A stretch of 33,994 bases of DNA from a bacterium (GTDB lineage: Bacteria > DRYD01), in contig JAOABG010000008.1 of assembly GCA_026418475.1 (NCBI GenBank), positions 1-33,994 of the forward strand, in the 5' to 3' direction. This document shows positions 18,388 to 27,464 of the stretch, in pieces (within the stretch, counting starts at the first letter, position 1; each line of letters begins with the position of its first letter). The position numbers were made by a program, and so were the translations under genes. The notes beneath the pieces are model-generated. The model did no database searches. It worked only from the letters and a program-made list of their open reading frames with translations, and was not told the DNA's origin.

Positions 18388-19131
18388 TTAATATAAAATT
18401 CTTCTTATCTTTTCAAATTCAAAATCCCTTCTCATTCTTCCTTTATATAAGATTATCTTTTTATTAACATAGTCAACTTTTATTTTTTCAAACTGGTCTA
18501 TTATTTCCTGGCCATCCATAAAAACAATAACTTTTATATTATTCAGATAATTGATAAAGTCAATTGAATTAATCTCATTTTCTGGGGAAAATTCACCCTT
18601 ATGAAAACAACTCACTTGGTTTAAAATTGCTTGTGCAATATATGTTATATCAAAATTTTCATACTCATTTTTTAATAATAAAGAAAATTCTTTTAAACTT
18701 ATAGCTTTATGTTCAAAATCATAATTTGAAACATTGTTATTAACATTTATACCAATTCCTATGATATAGTTATTTTTGAACGTTTCAACTAATAAACCTC
18801 CCAACTTATAGTAAATACTTTCATATTTTATAACCAAATCGTTAGGATATATAATTCCCAAATATTCAGAGAAAGGATAATTTAAATATTTCCTCAAGGC
18901 CACAATAACAAGAATAGAAAAAAGTATAGATATGGGAAAGTCACATTTTATTACAGGATACACAAAAGATAGGTATAATCCTCCTTCATCAGAAACCCAT
19001 TCTCTTGAATAGCTGCCTTTTCCTTTAAACTGTCTTTTAGAAAGTACTGCTAAAAGATCTCCATCTTTCAATCTCTTCTTTATTTCTTCTTGTGTACTAT
19101 CACATTCATCTAAAACTATCAAGTTATACAT
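18388..19131 (-). CDS. birA: Biotin--[acetyl-CoA-carboxylase] ligase (catalytic domain only)
   Basis: DECDSTQEEIKKRL, RQFKGKGSYSREWVSDEGGLYLSFV, YPNDLVIKYESIYYKLGGLLVE, IIGIGINVNN; no N-terminal HTH. Confidence 0.87.
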   Translation of the reverse strand: MYNLIVLDECDSTQEEIKKRLKDGDLLAVLSKRQFKGKGSYSREWVSDEGGLYLSFVYPVIKCDFPISILFSILVIVALRKYLNYPFSEYLGIIYPNDLVIKYESIYYKLGGLLVETFKNNYIIGIGINVNNNVSNYDFEHKAISLKEFSLLLKNEYENFDITYIAQAILNQVSCFHKGEFSPENEINSIDFINYLNNIKVIVFMDGQEIIDQFEKIKVDYVNKKIILYKGRMRRDFEFEKIRRILY

Positions 19132-20237
19132 TTAACAGCCTCCACCATGTTGGATAATTTTTGATAAGCGACATCCCAAGTTCTGGTTCTCAATCCACAA
19201 TCAGGAGCAACATATATCCTATGACCAACCACATCCAAAGCGTATAAAATTCTTTCTTTTATTAAATCAACGCTTTCAATCTTATCGGTATGGACGTCTA
19301 TAACACCAAGACCAACAACAAAATTGTTATCTTTAAAATTTTTGAGTATATCATATCCTTTTCTATTGTGTTTACCAAGTTCCCAACTATCTCTGTTAGC
19401 GTATTCAAAATGCAGCTCTTTTATTATACCATCCAATTTCTCAATATATGGAAAAAGAAGTTGATAATTAGAAAAACAAATATGAATAGAGAAGGTGGAT
19501 TTATTTTGTAAACCATTAACAGTTTCGTAGATAGAATCAACAAACATTTCTATTTCTTCTTTTTTTGTTGTTGCAGCAGGTTCATCTATCTGAATAAAAT
19601 CAGCACCACTATTTATTATATCTTCTATATTTTGTCTTACAATATGGCATATATCTTTAAGGAATTCCCACCTATATTTTTTATCTTGGAGTTGAAATAA
19701 GTCAATTTTATAGTAATATTCATTGAAAGACCAATCAACAAGAGTATATGGTCCAGTAATAGGTATCTTAAGCTTTTTCTTGATAAATGACTTTATCTCC
19801 TGAGTTTCTTTACGATGATAATAATTTTTTAACCTCGGTTTAGAAACAATTGAAGCTTTTTTATAGTACTTATTATCAAAGCTCCTGACATGTCCCTTAA
19901 ACTCAAATCCCTCAATATTTCTTATAGGATATTCATACATTTCACTTCTATGTTGCTCACCATCATAAACAAGATCCAGTCCAACATTCTCCAAAAGTCT
20001 AACAGCATATAACGAAGAGTAAAAGACAACTTTTTGTTTATCTGTCTCAGATATATTAACATTATTAAAATTCTTTCTTATTATCTCAAACAATTCTTCT
20101 GTTTCATGTTCTATCTTCAATTTTTTAGCCCATCTAATTGCTTCATTTAAATCATCCTCATTCAGAGGTAAATTTCTGAATGGCTTAACTCTCCAAGAAG
20201 GCTTAGCCAAGGATCCTATCTCATGTGTTATTATCAT
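19119..20237 (-). CDS. Cobalamin-independent methionine synthase C-terminal-domain (MetE core) protein
   Basis: EIGSLAKPSWR, YDGEQHRSEMYEY, ITGPYTLVDWSF, DFIQIDEPA, SIHICFSNY, APDCGLRTRTWDVAYQKLSNMVEA. Confidence 0.85.
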   Translation of the reverse strand: MIITHEIGSLAKPSWRVKPFRNLPLNEDDLNEAIRWAKKLKIEHETEELFEIIRKNFNNVNISETDKQKVVFYSSLYAVRLLENVGLDLVYDGEQHRSEMYEYPIRNIEGFEFKGHVRSFDNKYYKKASIVSKPRLKNYYHRKETQEIKSFIKKKLKIPITGPYTLVDWSFNEYYYKIDLFQLQDKKYRWEFLKDICHIVRQNIEDIINSGADFIQIDEPAATTKKEEIEMFVDSIYETVNGLQNKSTFSIHICFSNYQLLFPYIEKLDGIIKELHFEYANRDSWELGKHNRKGYDILKNFKDNNFVVGLGVIDVHTDKIESVDLIKERILYALDVVGHRIYVAPDCGLRTRTWDVAYQKLSNMVEAVKCIT

Positions 20238-20645
20238 AATTCCCTCCCAGATGATAATTTATATAGTATTGCAAAATAACAGTAGCAGAATACTTGTCTA
20301 TATCTTTAGAAACACCGAACTTAATTTTGGCTAACTCAGTAGTATAATCTTCTTCAACAAAATATATTTCTACTTTTCCTTTTAACTCTTGGGAAATTAA
20401 TTTTTTCAACCGATTAGAAAATTCCTTTATAAGAGGATATAAATTGTTTAGTCGTTTAGAAACAGGAAAAACAGGTAAACCAATTACAACAGAATCTATT
20501 GAGTAATCCCTTATTATATTAAAAATTTCATTTACTGAATTTTTTGTATTCGGTATATTTTTAAGCGGCTTTATAATCTTAAAGTCAGTATTAGCAATAG
20601 CCAATCCTATTTTTTTTTACCCCAATCTATACCAAGTATTTTCAT
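20221..20645 (-). pseudogene. ruvX: RuvX/YqgF family Holliday junction resolvase-like gene, interrupted by a frameshift at an A9 run
   Basis: Start ATG at 20645-20643: MKILGIDWGKKK-stop. The frame is restored downstream as IGLAIANTDFKIIKPLKNI...SIDSVVIGLPV...FVEEDYTT. Confidence 0.75.
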
Positions 20646-20655
20646 TAATCTTTAA

Positions 20656-21027
20656 CTATTTCTTTTTAGTTCCTATTCTATTGGGTTTTGGTCCTTTTCT
20701 TGTTCTTGAATTTGTTCTAGTTCTTTGTCCTCTAACAGGTAGCCCCTTTTGATGTCTTATTCCTCTGTAGCATCTTATTTCAATCAATTCTCTAACATTT
20801 TGGCTTATCTGTCTCCTCAGATCCCCTTCCACCATATAATTCTCTTCTATGTATTTTTGTATTCTGGTTATTTCTTCTGGCGTCAAATTTTTGGCTTTTT
20901 TATATGGATCTATATTTGTATTTTTCAATATTTCCATTGCTGTTGTAGGACCTATACCATAGATGTATCTTAATGAGATCCAAAGTTGCTTGTTTTCCGG
21001 TATATTAACTCCTGCTATTCTTGGCAT
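20656..21027 (-). CDS. rpsM: 30S ribosomal protein S13
   Basis: MPRIAGVNIPENKQLWISLRYIYGIG...GDLRRQISQNVRELIEIRCYRGIRHQKGLPVRGQRTRTNSRTRKGPKP. Confidence 0.97.
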   Translation of the reverse strand: MPRIAGVNIPENKQLWISLRYIYGIGPTTAMEILKNTNIDPYKKAKNLTPEEITRIQKYIEENYMVEGDLRRQISQNVRELIEIRCYRGIRHQKGLPVRGQRTRTNSRTRKGPKPNRIGTKKK

Positions 21028-21045
21028 AATATTTTCACCCTCTTT

Positions 21046-21162
21046 TTACCCTTGAACTTGTTTATGTTTTTTGGATTTTGTACAAATAACTCTTATTTTC
21101 CCATTTCTTTTTATAACTTTGCAATAAGCACATATTTTTTTTACAGAAGATCTCACCTTCAT
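21046..21162 (-). CDS. rpmJ: 50S ribosomal protein L36
   Basis: [38 protein letters not shown], 38 aa with the CxxC...C...H zinc pattern; too short for the ORF track. Confidence 0.95.
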   Translation of the reverse strand: MKVRSSVKKICAYCKVIKRNGKIRVICTKSKKHKQVQG

Positions 21163-21168
21163 TTTCGA

Positions 21169-21735
21169 TTACCTACCTTTTGCTCCTTTTTTACTTTCTT
21201 TTAGTATTAGTTTTTCATCCAAGTATCTAATACCTTTTCCTTTATAGCTATCAGGTTTTCTAATCTTTCTTATATTTGCAGCAATTTGTCCAACAAGCTC
21301 TTTATCTAATCCACTAACAGATACTTTTTGTGGATCTTCAACCTTGACTGATATACCCTTCGGAGGATAAAATACAACAGGATGAGAATAACCGACAAAG
21401 AACTCAACTCCCTCACCCTTCTGATTAGCCTTCCATCCCAAACCAACTATTTGCAGTGTTTTCGTGAACCCCTCATTAACTCCAATAACCATGGAATTTA
21501 TTATGCTCCAATATGTTCCAGCCAATTTCCTTATGAACCTATCAGCTCTCTTTGATTGCTCACCCAATTTGGGAATTACAAAAATTTTATTCTCCTCGGT
21601 TTTTATTTCTACGAACTCTGTCCTAAAAGTTTTAGAAACAGATCCTTTAGAACCTATTAAAGTGAGTTTATCTCCTTTCATTTCAACTTTTGTGTTAGGT
21701 GGCAAAACTATTGGCTTCCTTATTAATTTTGACAT
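21169..21735 (-). CDS. rplF: 50S ribosomal protein L6
   Basis: MSKLIRKPIVLPPNTKVEMKGDKLTLIGSKGS...PDSYKGKGIRYLDEKLILKESKKG. Confidence 0.96.
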   Translation of the reverse strand: MSKLIRKPIVLPPNTKVEMKGDKLTLIGSKGSVSKTFRTEFVEIKTEENKIFVIPKLGEQSKRADRFIRKLAGTYWSIINSMVIGVNEGFTKTLQIVGLGWKANQKGEGVEFFVGYSHPVVFYPPKGISVKVEDPQKVSVSGLDKELVGQIAANIRKIRKPDSYKGKGIRYLDEKLILKESKKGAKGR

Positions 21736-21749
21736 ATCTCTTTCCTCCC

Positions 21750-22145
21750 TTAGTAAACAAATCCTATTATTTCTCCACCAATTTTATTTTTCATGGCTTC
21801 CCGGTGTGAGACAATACCTCTTGAAGTGGACACAATTGTTAACCCCATACCGGAAAAAACTAAGGGTATATCATTGTAAGATTTATAAATTCTTCTACCA
21901 GGTTTACTAACCTTTACCAAATCATTCAATATTGATTTTCCATTGTGATATTTTATTTTCACGACAAAATTGTAAGAAAACTCACTTACCGGTTCTACAG
22001 AGTAATCCACAATATAGCCTTCTCTTTTCAATAGATCAAGTATTCCCTTTTTAAATTTAGAACCCGGTATTTTTACAGTTTCATGTTTCCTATTTATGGC
22101 ATTTTTGATTCTAGCAAACATATCAGCAACTGGATCGGTAACCAT
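21750..22145 (-). CDS. rpsH: 30S ribosomal protein S8
   Basis: MVTDPVADMFARIKNAINRKHETVKIPGSKFK...GLTIVSTSRGIVSHREAMKNKIGGEIIGFVY. Confidence 0.97.
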   Translation of the reverse strand: MVTDPVADMFARIKNAINRKHETVKIPGSKFKKGILDLLKREGYIVDYSVEPVSEFSYNFVVKIKYHNGKSILNDLVKVSKPGRRIYKSYNDIPLVFSGMGLTIVSTSRGIVSHREAMKNKIGGEIIGFVY

Positions 22146-22162
22146 TGTTTAACTCACCTCTC

Positions 22163-22348
22163 TTACCAACTTGCTTTTCTGACACCCGGAATTAATCCTT
22201 CATACGCCATCTTTCTTAAACACATTCTACATATTCCGAATATCCTTATATATCCTCTGGGTCTTCCACAAACCCTACATCTATTTCTAAACCTAACTTG
22301 GTATTTAGGAGCTTTTTTCCATTTTTCTAACTGACCTTTTCTGGGCAT
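22163..22348 (-). CDS. rpsN: 30S ribosomal protein S14, zinc-binding type
   Basis: [46 protein letters not shown]. Confidence 0.97.
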   Translation of the reverse strand: MPRKGQLEKWKKAPKYQVRFRNRCRVCGRPRGYIRIFGICRMCLRKMAYEGLIPGVRKASW

Positions 22349-22363
22349 AAACTCCTCCTTATA

Positions 22364-22918
22364 TTACTTTTTAAATGGTAATCCAATTAATCTGAGCAAT
22401 TCATAAGCTTCTTTATCATTCCTAGCAGTAGTTGTTATATTTATATCCATTCCTCTGACTTTATCAATGTCATCATACGATAACTCAGGAAATATTATCT
22501 GTTCTTTTATACCAAGATTGTAATTCCCTCTTCCATCAAAACCATTATTGTTTATCCCTCTAAAATCCCTAATTCTGGGTAGTACGATAGAAATGAGCTT
22601 ATCGAGAAAAGCCCACATTTTTGCTTTTCTCAAAGTAACTTTAAGCCCTATATTCATACCTTTTCTGAGCTTAAAATTGGAAATAGATTTTTTAGCTTTT
22701 ATGACTACAGGAGCCTGACCAGTTATAACAGTTAGCTGCTTTTGTATTTTTTTTATTATATCCTGATTTTGAGTTGCATCACCAACACCCATATTGACAA
22801 CAACTTTTTCTATTTTAGGGACCTGCATAACATTCTTATAATTAAACATTCTCATTAGCTCTGGAACAACCTCTTTTTTATATTTTTCATATAATCTCAT
22901 TTCATTTAGTTTCAGCAT
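22364..22918 (-). CDS. rplE: 50S ribosomal protein L5
   Basis: [19 protein letters not shown]...[66 protein letters not shown]. Confidence 0.97.
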   Translation of the reverse strand: MLKLNEMRLYEKYKKEVVPELMRMFNYKNVMQVPKIEKVVVNMGVGDATQNQDIIKKIQKQLTVITGQAPVVIKAKKSISNFKLRKGMNIGLKVTLRKAKMWAFLDKLISIVLPRIRDFRGINNNGFDGRGNYNLGIKEQIIFPELSYDDIDKVRGMDINITTTARNDKEAYELLRLIGLPFKK

Positions 22919-22929
22919 TTTTTTATTAT

Positions 22930-22969
22930 CCGAGGATTTTTATTCCGCTTGATCCCCCGGTAAAGCGGA
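22930..22969 (-). ncRNA. Candidate intercistronic H-type pseudoknot, instance 3 (rplX to rplE)
   Basis: Minus strand TCCGCTT(22969-22963)-TACCGGGGGATC-AAGCGGA(22950-22944)-ATAAAAA-TCCTCGG. Loop CCGGGG(G) 22960-22954 pairs with (T)CCTCGG 22936-22930, with G.U at one or two positions. Confidence 0.58.
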
Positions 22970-22970
22970 T

Positions 22971-23297
22971 CTATTTTTCAACCTTTATCTCCTGTTTAGT
23001 TCTTTTTGATATTCTTATTTTCACTTTTTTTCCATCTTTCTCAATAAACTTATAACCAACTCTAGTAGGTTTATTATCAGTAGAATCAATAAGCATCAAA
23101 TTAGAAATATGAATAGGCCTTTCTACTTGAACTATTGTAGGTTTTTTTTGTTCTGGATTCGGAGATTTCACATGTTTTTTAACCTTATTTATTCCTTGTA
23201 TGGTTACCCTATCACCAACAACTTTAACAACTTTACCAACCTCTCCTTTATTTCTTCCAGATATAACCAAAACTTTGTCACCTTTCCTAATTTTCAT
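22971..23297 (-). CDS. rplX: 50S ribosomal protein L24
   Basis: MKIRKGDKVLVISGRNKGEVGKVVKVVGDRVTIQGINKVKKHVKS...RVGYKFIEKDGKKVKIRISKRT. Confidence 0.97.
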   Translation of the reverse strand: MKIRKGDKVLVISGRNKGEVGKVVKVVGDRVTIQGINKVKKHVKSPNPEQKKPTIVQVERPIHISNLMLIDSTDNKPTRVGYKFIEKDGKKVKIRISKRTKQEIKVEK

Positions 23298-23298
23298 T

Positions 23299-23667
23299 TT
23301 ATACCACCTCTGTTGCTAATGATAATATTTTAGCAAAACCTTTTTCCCTTAGTTCCCTGGGTATTGGCCCAAAAATTCTCGTACCCTTTGGATTCCCCTG
23401 ATCGTCAATTATAACAACAGCATTATTATCAAATCTAACATAACTACCATCTTGTCTTCTGTATTTCTTAGTGGTTCTAACAATAACAGCTCTGACAACA
23501 TCCCCTTTCTCTATATTTGAATTTGGTATAGATTCTTTAACAGCAACTTTAACTATATCTCCTATATAACAGTAAATCTTCTGTGAAGCTCCATAAGTTC
23601 CAATCAATTGGACCTTTTTGGCTCCAGAGTTGTCAGCAACAGTTAGCTTAGTCATTCTTGGTAACAT
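23299..23667 (-). CDS. rplN: 50S ribosomal protein L14
   Basis: [26 protein letters not shown]...[25 protein letters not shown]. Confidence 0.97.
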   Translation of the reverse strand: MLPRMTKLTVADNSGAKKVQLIGTYGASQKIYCYIGDIVKVAVKESIPNSNIEKGDVVRAVIVRTTKKYRRQDGSYVRFDNNAVVIIDDQGNPKGTRIFGPIPRELREKGFAKILSLATEVV

Positions 23668-23714
23668 AATTATACCACTCCTTTACACTCGTAGCCAATA
23701 TTCTTAAAATCCTC

Positions 23715-23972
23715 TTACACATTTTGTGCTTTTTCTAAAACTTTAATAACAACCCACTTTTTTAACCTACTCAAAGGTCTAGATTCAATAATTAAGACTT
23801 TATCACCTTCACTGCATTCATTATTTTCATCATGAGCATAAAATTTTTTATAAGTTTTAACCACTTTTTTGTATTTTGGATGCATTTTATTTCTTTCCAC
23901 TTTGACAACCACAGTTTTATCCATTTTATCACTAACAACTACTCCAACAAACTTCTTTTTATTTGTTCTCAT
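23715..23972 (-). CDS. rpsQ: 30S ribosomal protein S17
   Basis: [68 protein letters not shown]. Confidence 0.97.
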   Translation of the reverse strand: MRTNKKKFVGVVVSDKMDKTVVVKVERNKMHPKYKKVVKTYKKFYAHDENNECSEGDKVLIIESRPLSRLKKWVVIKVLEKAQNV

Positions 23973-24177
23973 TTATATCACTCCTTTTAGTGGACATCAA
24001 ATACTTTATTCTTGCTATTTTTTTTCTGAAAGTTGAAAATAAATGTGGTTTCAATTCACCAGTTATAGTAGATTTCATTTTATTATCAAAAAATTCTTTT
24101 CTCGTATTTTTCAATTCTTTAACTAAATCACTATAACTCATACTTCTGAGCAACTCAAGATCTTTTCTAGATTTCAT
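23959..24177 (-). CDS. rpmC: 50S ribosomal protein L29
   Basis: [63 protein letters not shown]. Confidence 0.93.
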   Translation of the reverse strand: MKSRKDLELLRSMSYSDLVKELKNTRKEFFDNKMKSTITGELKPHLFSTFRKKIARIKYLMSTKRSDINENK

Positions 24178-24180
24178 AAT

Positions 24181-24594
24181 TTATCCCCCCTGCTTTCCAA
24201 CAAATCTCGTCTTTATTGGAAGCTTATATGAAGCTTGTCTCAAGACTTCAAAAGCTTGTTCTTCCTTTAAACCTGTAACTTCAAACATTATGGTACCAGG
24301 TCTGACAACAGCAACATATCTGTCAACATCTCCTTTACCGCCCCCCATTCTTGTTTCAGCTGGCTTCTTAGAAACACTCTTATGAGGAAAAACTCTTATC
24401 CATATCTTACCACCCTTTTTCAAATTTTTAGATATCACAATTCTTGCCGCCTCTATCTGATTAGCAGTAATCCAAGCAGGTTCCAGAGCTTGAATACCAA
24501 AATCACCAAAAACTACTCTATTACCCTTTGTAGCTCTCCTTTTCATTCTTCCCCTCTGGGTCTTCCTATATTTTGTTCTTTTAGGTGCCAACAT
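24181..24594 (-). CDS. rplP: 50S ribosomal protein L16
   Basis: [52 protein letters not shown]...[28 protein letters not shown]. Confidence 0.97.
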   Translation of the reverse strand: MLAPKRTKYRKTQRGRMKRRATKGNRVVFGDFGIQALEPAWITANQIEAARIVISKNLKKGGKIWIRVFPHKSVSKKPAETRMGGGKGDVDRYVAVVRPGTIMFEVTGLKEEQAFEVLRQASYKLPIKTRFVGKQGG

Positions 24595-24612
24595 AATACA
24601 TCCACCTCTCTA

Positions 24613-25386
24613 TTATACTAAATCTTTTGGCATATTTGCTAACTTAAGTTTCTCCAATACTTCAAACTGTTTTTTAGTATCCTCATCTCTAAACGTTAAT
24701 CCCTTATATATCCACACCTTTACACCTATAACTCCCCATTTGGTTAAAGACTCATCCAAAGCATAATCTATATCGGCTGTCAGAGTTTGAAGAGGAACTT
24801 TTCCAAGGATAATCCTTTCGGTCCTGGCCAATTCAGCTCCATCTAACCTACCAGATACTTCAATTCTTATACCTTGAGCACCAACCCTCATAACTCTTAC
24901 TGCAGCAGCTCTCATAGCTCTCCTGAAACTCACTCTCTGTTCCAACTGTCTTGCTATGCTATGTGCAACCAACTTGGCACTCAAATCAGGATGTTCAACC
25001 TCTCTAACCTCAACAATAACATCCTGTTTACCAAATTCTCTCTGAATTTTTGATCTTATATTTTCTATTTCAGAACCTTTCTTACCAATAATAACCGCAG
25101 GCTTGGAAGTATAAATAGTTATATGAATATTAGATCCTCTTCTTTTTATAACAATTTTCTCAATCGATGCTGGATTCGGATCTTTAAATTTTGCACTACC
25201 TTCCTTAACTTTTATTCCCATCCTCTGTATCACACTCTTCCTTACTTCTTTAAAAATAAATTTTCTTATGTTATTATCTTCAATTAAAGCATCTTGATAC
25301 TCTTTTCTCTTGGGGAATAACCAAACACTATCCCAATATTTATTTATACCAAGTCTGAGGGCTTTAGGATGAACTTTCTGGCCCAT
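24613..25386 (-). CDS. rpsC: 30S ribosomal protein S3
   Basis: MGQKVHPKALRLGINKYWDSVW...ITIYTSKPAVIIGKKGSEIENIRSKIQ...FRRAMRAAAVRVMRVGAQGIRIEVSGRLDGAELARTE. Confidence 0.97.
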   Translation of the reverse strand: MGQKVHPKALRLGINKYWDSVWLFPKRKEYQDALIEDNNIRKFIFKEVRKSVIQRMGIKVKEGSAKFKDPNPASIEKIVIKRRGSNIHITIYTSKPAVIIGKKGSEIENIRSKIQREFGKQDVIVEVREVEHPDLSAKLVAHSIARQLEQRVSFRRAMRAAAVRVMRVGAQGIRIEVSGRLDGAELARTERIILGKVPLQTLTADIDYALDESLTKWGVIGVKVWIYKGLTFRDEDTKKQFEVLEKLKLANMPKDLV

Positions 25387-25400
25387 AACTTACCTCCTTA

Positions 25401-25940
25401 CTACTTCTTTACCATTTCCTTCTTAATTTTTTTAACAGGCTCTCTGTAAGCAACCTTAACAGTTAAATGAGAAGTTGGTTTTAATATTCTCGTGGCACTA
25501 CCTCTGTATTTAGTATCCCATCTCTTAATAAAAGGACCTTTGGTAACAAATAACTCATATATGAAAAAGTTATTAATATTTAAATCTTTGTATCTATCTG
25601 AAAGATACTCTATATTAGCTTTTACAGAGAGAAGTAGCTTTTCAACCATTCTTGCAGCTTTTCGAGGGATAAAAGCAACAATATTGATAGCATCATCCAA
25701 ATTTTTATTCCTCAGTAAATCAAGAATGGGCATCAATTTTTTATAAGATGTTCTTAAGTATCTGGCAAAAGCGTTGAATTTCAGAAAATCTACTTTAAAC
25801 TCATACCACTTTTCCTTCCAATAGCTTTCGTGAGCCACTCTTTTGGCCTCAACTAAATTCTTTGCATATATTATCTGACTAAGATAATCCTTATCTTCTT
25901 TTGATTTTTTATATTTTATTTTGAAAGCATATTGATACAT
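25401..25940 (-). CDS. rplV: 50S ribosomal protein L22 with N-terminal extension
   Basis: L22 core ARYLRTSYKKLMPILDLLRNKNLDDAINIVAFIPRKAARMVEKLLLS...FVTKGPFIKRWDTKYRGSATRILKPTSHLTVKV. Start reassigned to ATG at 25940 (SD AGGAGG). Confidence 0.93.
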   Translation of the reverse strand: MYQYAFKIKYKKSKEDKDYLSQIIYAKNLVEAKRVAHESYWKEKWYEFKVDFLKFNAFARYLRTSYKKLMPILDLLRNKNLDDAINIVAFIPRKAARMVEKLLLSVKANIEYLSDRYKDLNINNFFIYELFVTKGPFIKRWDTKYRGSATRILKPTSHLTVKVAYREPVKKIKKEMVKK

Positions 25941-25950
25941 ATTAGTCCTC

Positions 25951-25984
25951 CTATTTTTTTTAGCTGCTCTATTTTTTAGCTGCT
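25951..25984 (-). repeat. Imperfect tandem duplication spanning the rpsS stop codon
   Basis: CTATTTTTTTTAGCTGCT (25951-25968) followed by CTATTTTTTAGCTGCT (25969-25984). Confidence 0.7.
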
Positions 25985-26250
25985 TTAGCAGCTTTTTTAT
26001 CAGGATGGCCCTTGAACGTTCTGGTTGGTGCAAACTCCCCTAATTTATGATTCACCATTTGTTCATTAACATAAACAGGAACATGTCCCTTACCGTTGTG
26101 AACAAGAAAAGTTAGCCCAACCATCTCAGGAACAATTGTGCTCCTTCTTGACCAAGTTTTTATAGTTTTTTCACCCTTTTCTTTAGCAACAAGAACTTTT
26201 TTATAAAGTTTAGGATCGACGTATGGCCCCTTTTTTGTACTTCTACCCAT
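25969..26250 (-). CDS. rpsS: 30S ribosomal protein S19
   Basis: [19 protein letters not shown]...[51 protein letters not shown]. Confidence 0.97.
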   Translation of the reverse strand: MGRSTKKGPYVDPKLYKKVLVAKEKGEKTIKTWSRRSTIVPEMVGLTFLVHNGKGHVPVYVNEQMVNHKLGEFAPTRTFKGHPDKKAAKAAKK

Positions 26251-26273
26251 ACTTAGTCCCTCCCAATTATTTA

Positions 26274-27101
26274 CTATTTTTTGCTTCTCCTAGATATAAT
26301 AAATCCTGTGGAAGGTTTCTTTTTCTTTCTTGTCTTATATCCAACAGTTGGTTTACCCCAAGGGGTAACACTAGGTCTACCAGGGTGAGTTCTACCCTCT
26401 CCTCCTCCATGAGGATGATCAACAACATTCATACAACTTCCCCTCACATGAGGCCTCCAACCCATATGTATATTTCTCCCAGCTTTACCAATTACAATGT
26501 TAGAATGATCTGAATTAGAAACCCTACCAATAGTGGCCCTGCACTTCAAATTCACCTTCCTTATTTCACCCGATGGTAACCTGACTATAGCATAATCACC
26601 CTCTTTACCTATAAGTTGAGCAACACTTCCAGCAGAACGAACAAGTTGAGCACCCTTACCAGGGTACAACTCTAAATTATGAATAAAAGTTCCAACAGGA
26701 ATACTCCTCAAAGGTAAACAGTTACCAACCTTTATTTCAACATCTTCACCAGATAATATAGTATCCCCAACTTTTAAACCTTCGGGAGTTAAAATATACC
26801 TTTTCTCCCCATCTGAATACTCAACCAAAGAAATCCATGCCGTTCTATTTGGATCATATTCTATTGTCTTTACAACAGCAGGAATATTATCTTTATCTCT
26901 TTTAAAATCAATTATTCTTATTCTCTTTTTATGACCTCCAGATCTGAATCTAACGGTAACCTTACCTTGATTATTTCTCCCAGCCTTAGGTTTTTTAATC
27001 TTAGTCAAAGGTTTATAAGGTTCATCCGTTGTTAAAATTTCTTTAAAATTATGATACGTTGTAAACCTTCTACCTGGAGAAGTAGGATTAGTTTTCTTCA
27101 T
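26274..27101 (-). CDS. rplB: 50S ribosomal protein L2
   Basis: [18 protein letters not shown]...[30 protein letters not shown]...[43 protein letters not shown]. Confidence 0.98.
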   Translation of the reverse strand: MKKTNPTSPGRRFTTYHNFKEILTTDEPYKPLTKIKKPKAGRNNQGKVTVRFRSGGHKKRIRIIDFKRDKDNIPAVVKTIEYDPNRTAWISLVEYSDGEKRYILTPEGLKVGDTILSGEDVEIKVGNCLPLRSIPVGTFIHNLELYPGKGAQLVRSAGSVAQLIGKEGDYAIVRLPSGEIRKVNLKCRATIGRVSNSDHSNIVIGKAGRNIHMGWRPHVRGSCMNVVDHPHGGGEGRTHPGRPSVTPWGKPTVGYKTRKKKKPSTGFIISRRSKK

Positions 27102-27116
27102 AAACTCTCATCTCCT

Positions 27117-27464
27117 TTATTTTTCTTTCTCTATAGAAGAATCAATGGCTTCTATTCTGTATCCCTCTTTCAAAGTAACAACCGCTTTTTTATATGATGG
27201 TCGATTATATTTAAATCTGTATCTATAATACTTCGTTCTTGAGGGTATATTTATTACATTTACCTTTTCAACTTTGACATTAAAAATTTTTTCAACAGCT
27301 TCTTTTATATCATTTTTATTAGCAGAAGGTAAAACTTTAAAAACATACTTTTTTAATTTAGTTTCATTCAATAATCTTAGAGCCTTTTCTGTAAGAACAG
27401 GTTGCTTTATAACTTCAGATGGAGCCAATTTAACGTCTTTATGCTTTGACTTCTGCCTGTTCAT
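27117..27464 (-). CDS. rplW: 50S ribosomal protein L23
   Basis: VIKQPVLTEKALRLLNETKLKKYVFKVLPSANKNDIKEAVEKIFNVKVEKVNVINIPSRTKYYRYR. Confidence 0.94.
   Translation of the reverse strand: MNRQKSKHKDVKLAPSEVIKQPVLTEKALRLLNETKLKKYVFKVLPSANKNDIKEAVEKIFNVKVEKVNVINIPSRTKYYRYRFKYNRPSYKKAVVTLKEGYRIEAIDSSIEKEK

Noticed and set aside
25401-26033. ORF-track start of rplV at 26033
   Set aside because: The upstream part overlaps the rpsS coding region; ATG at 25940 has a proper SD.
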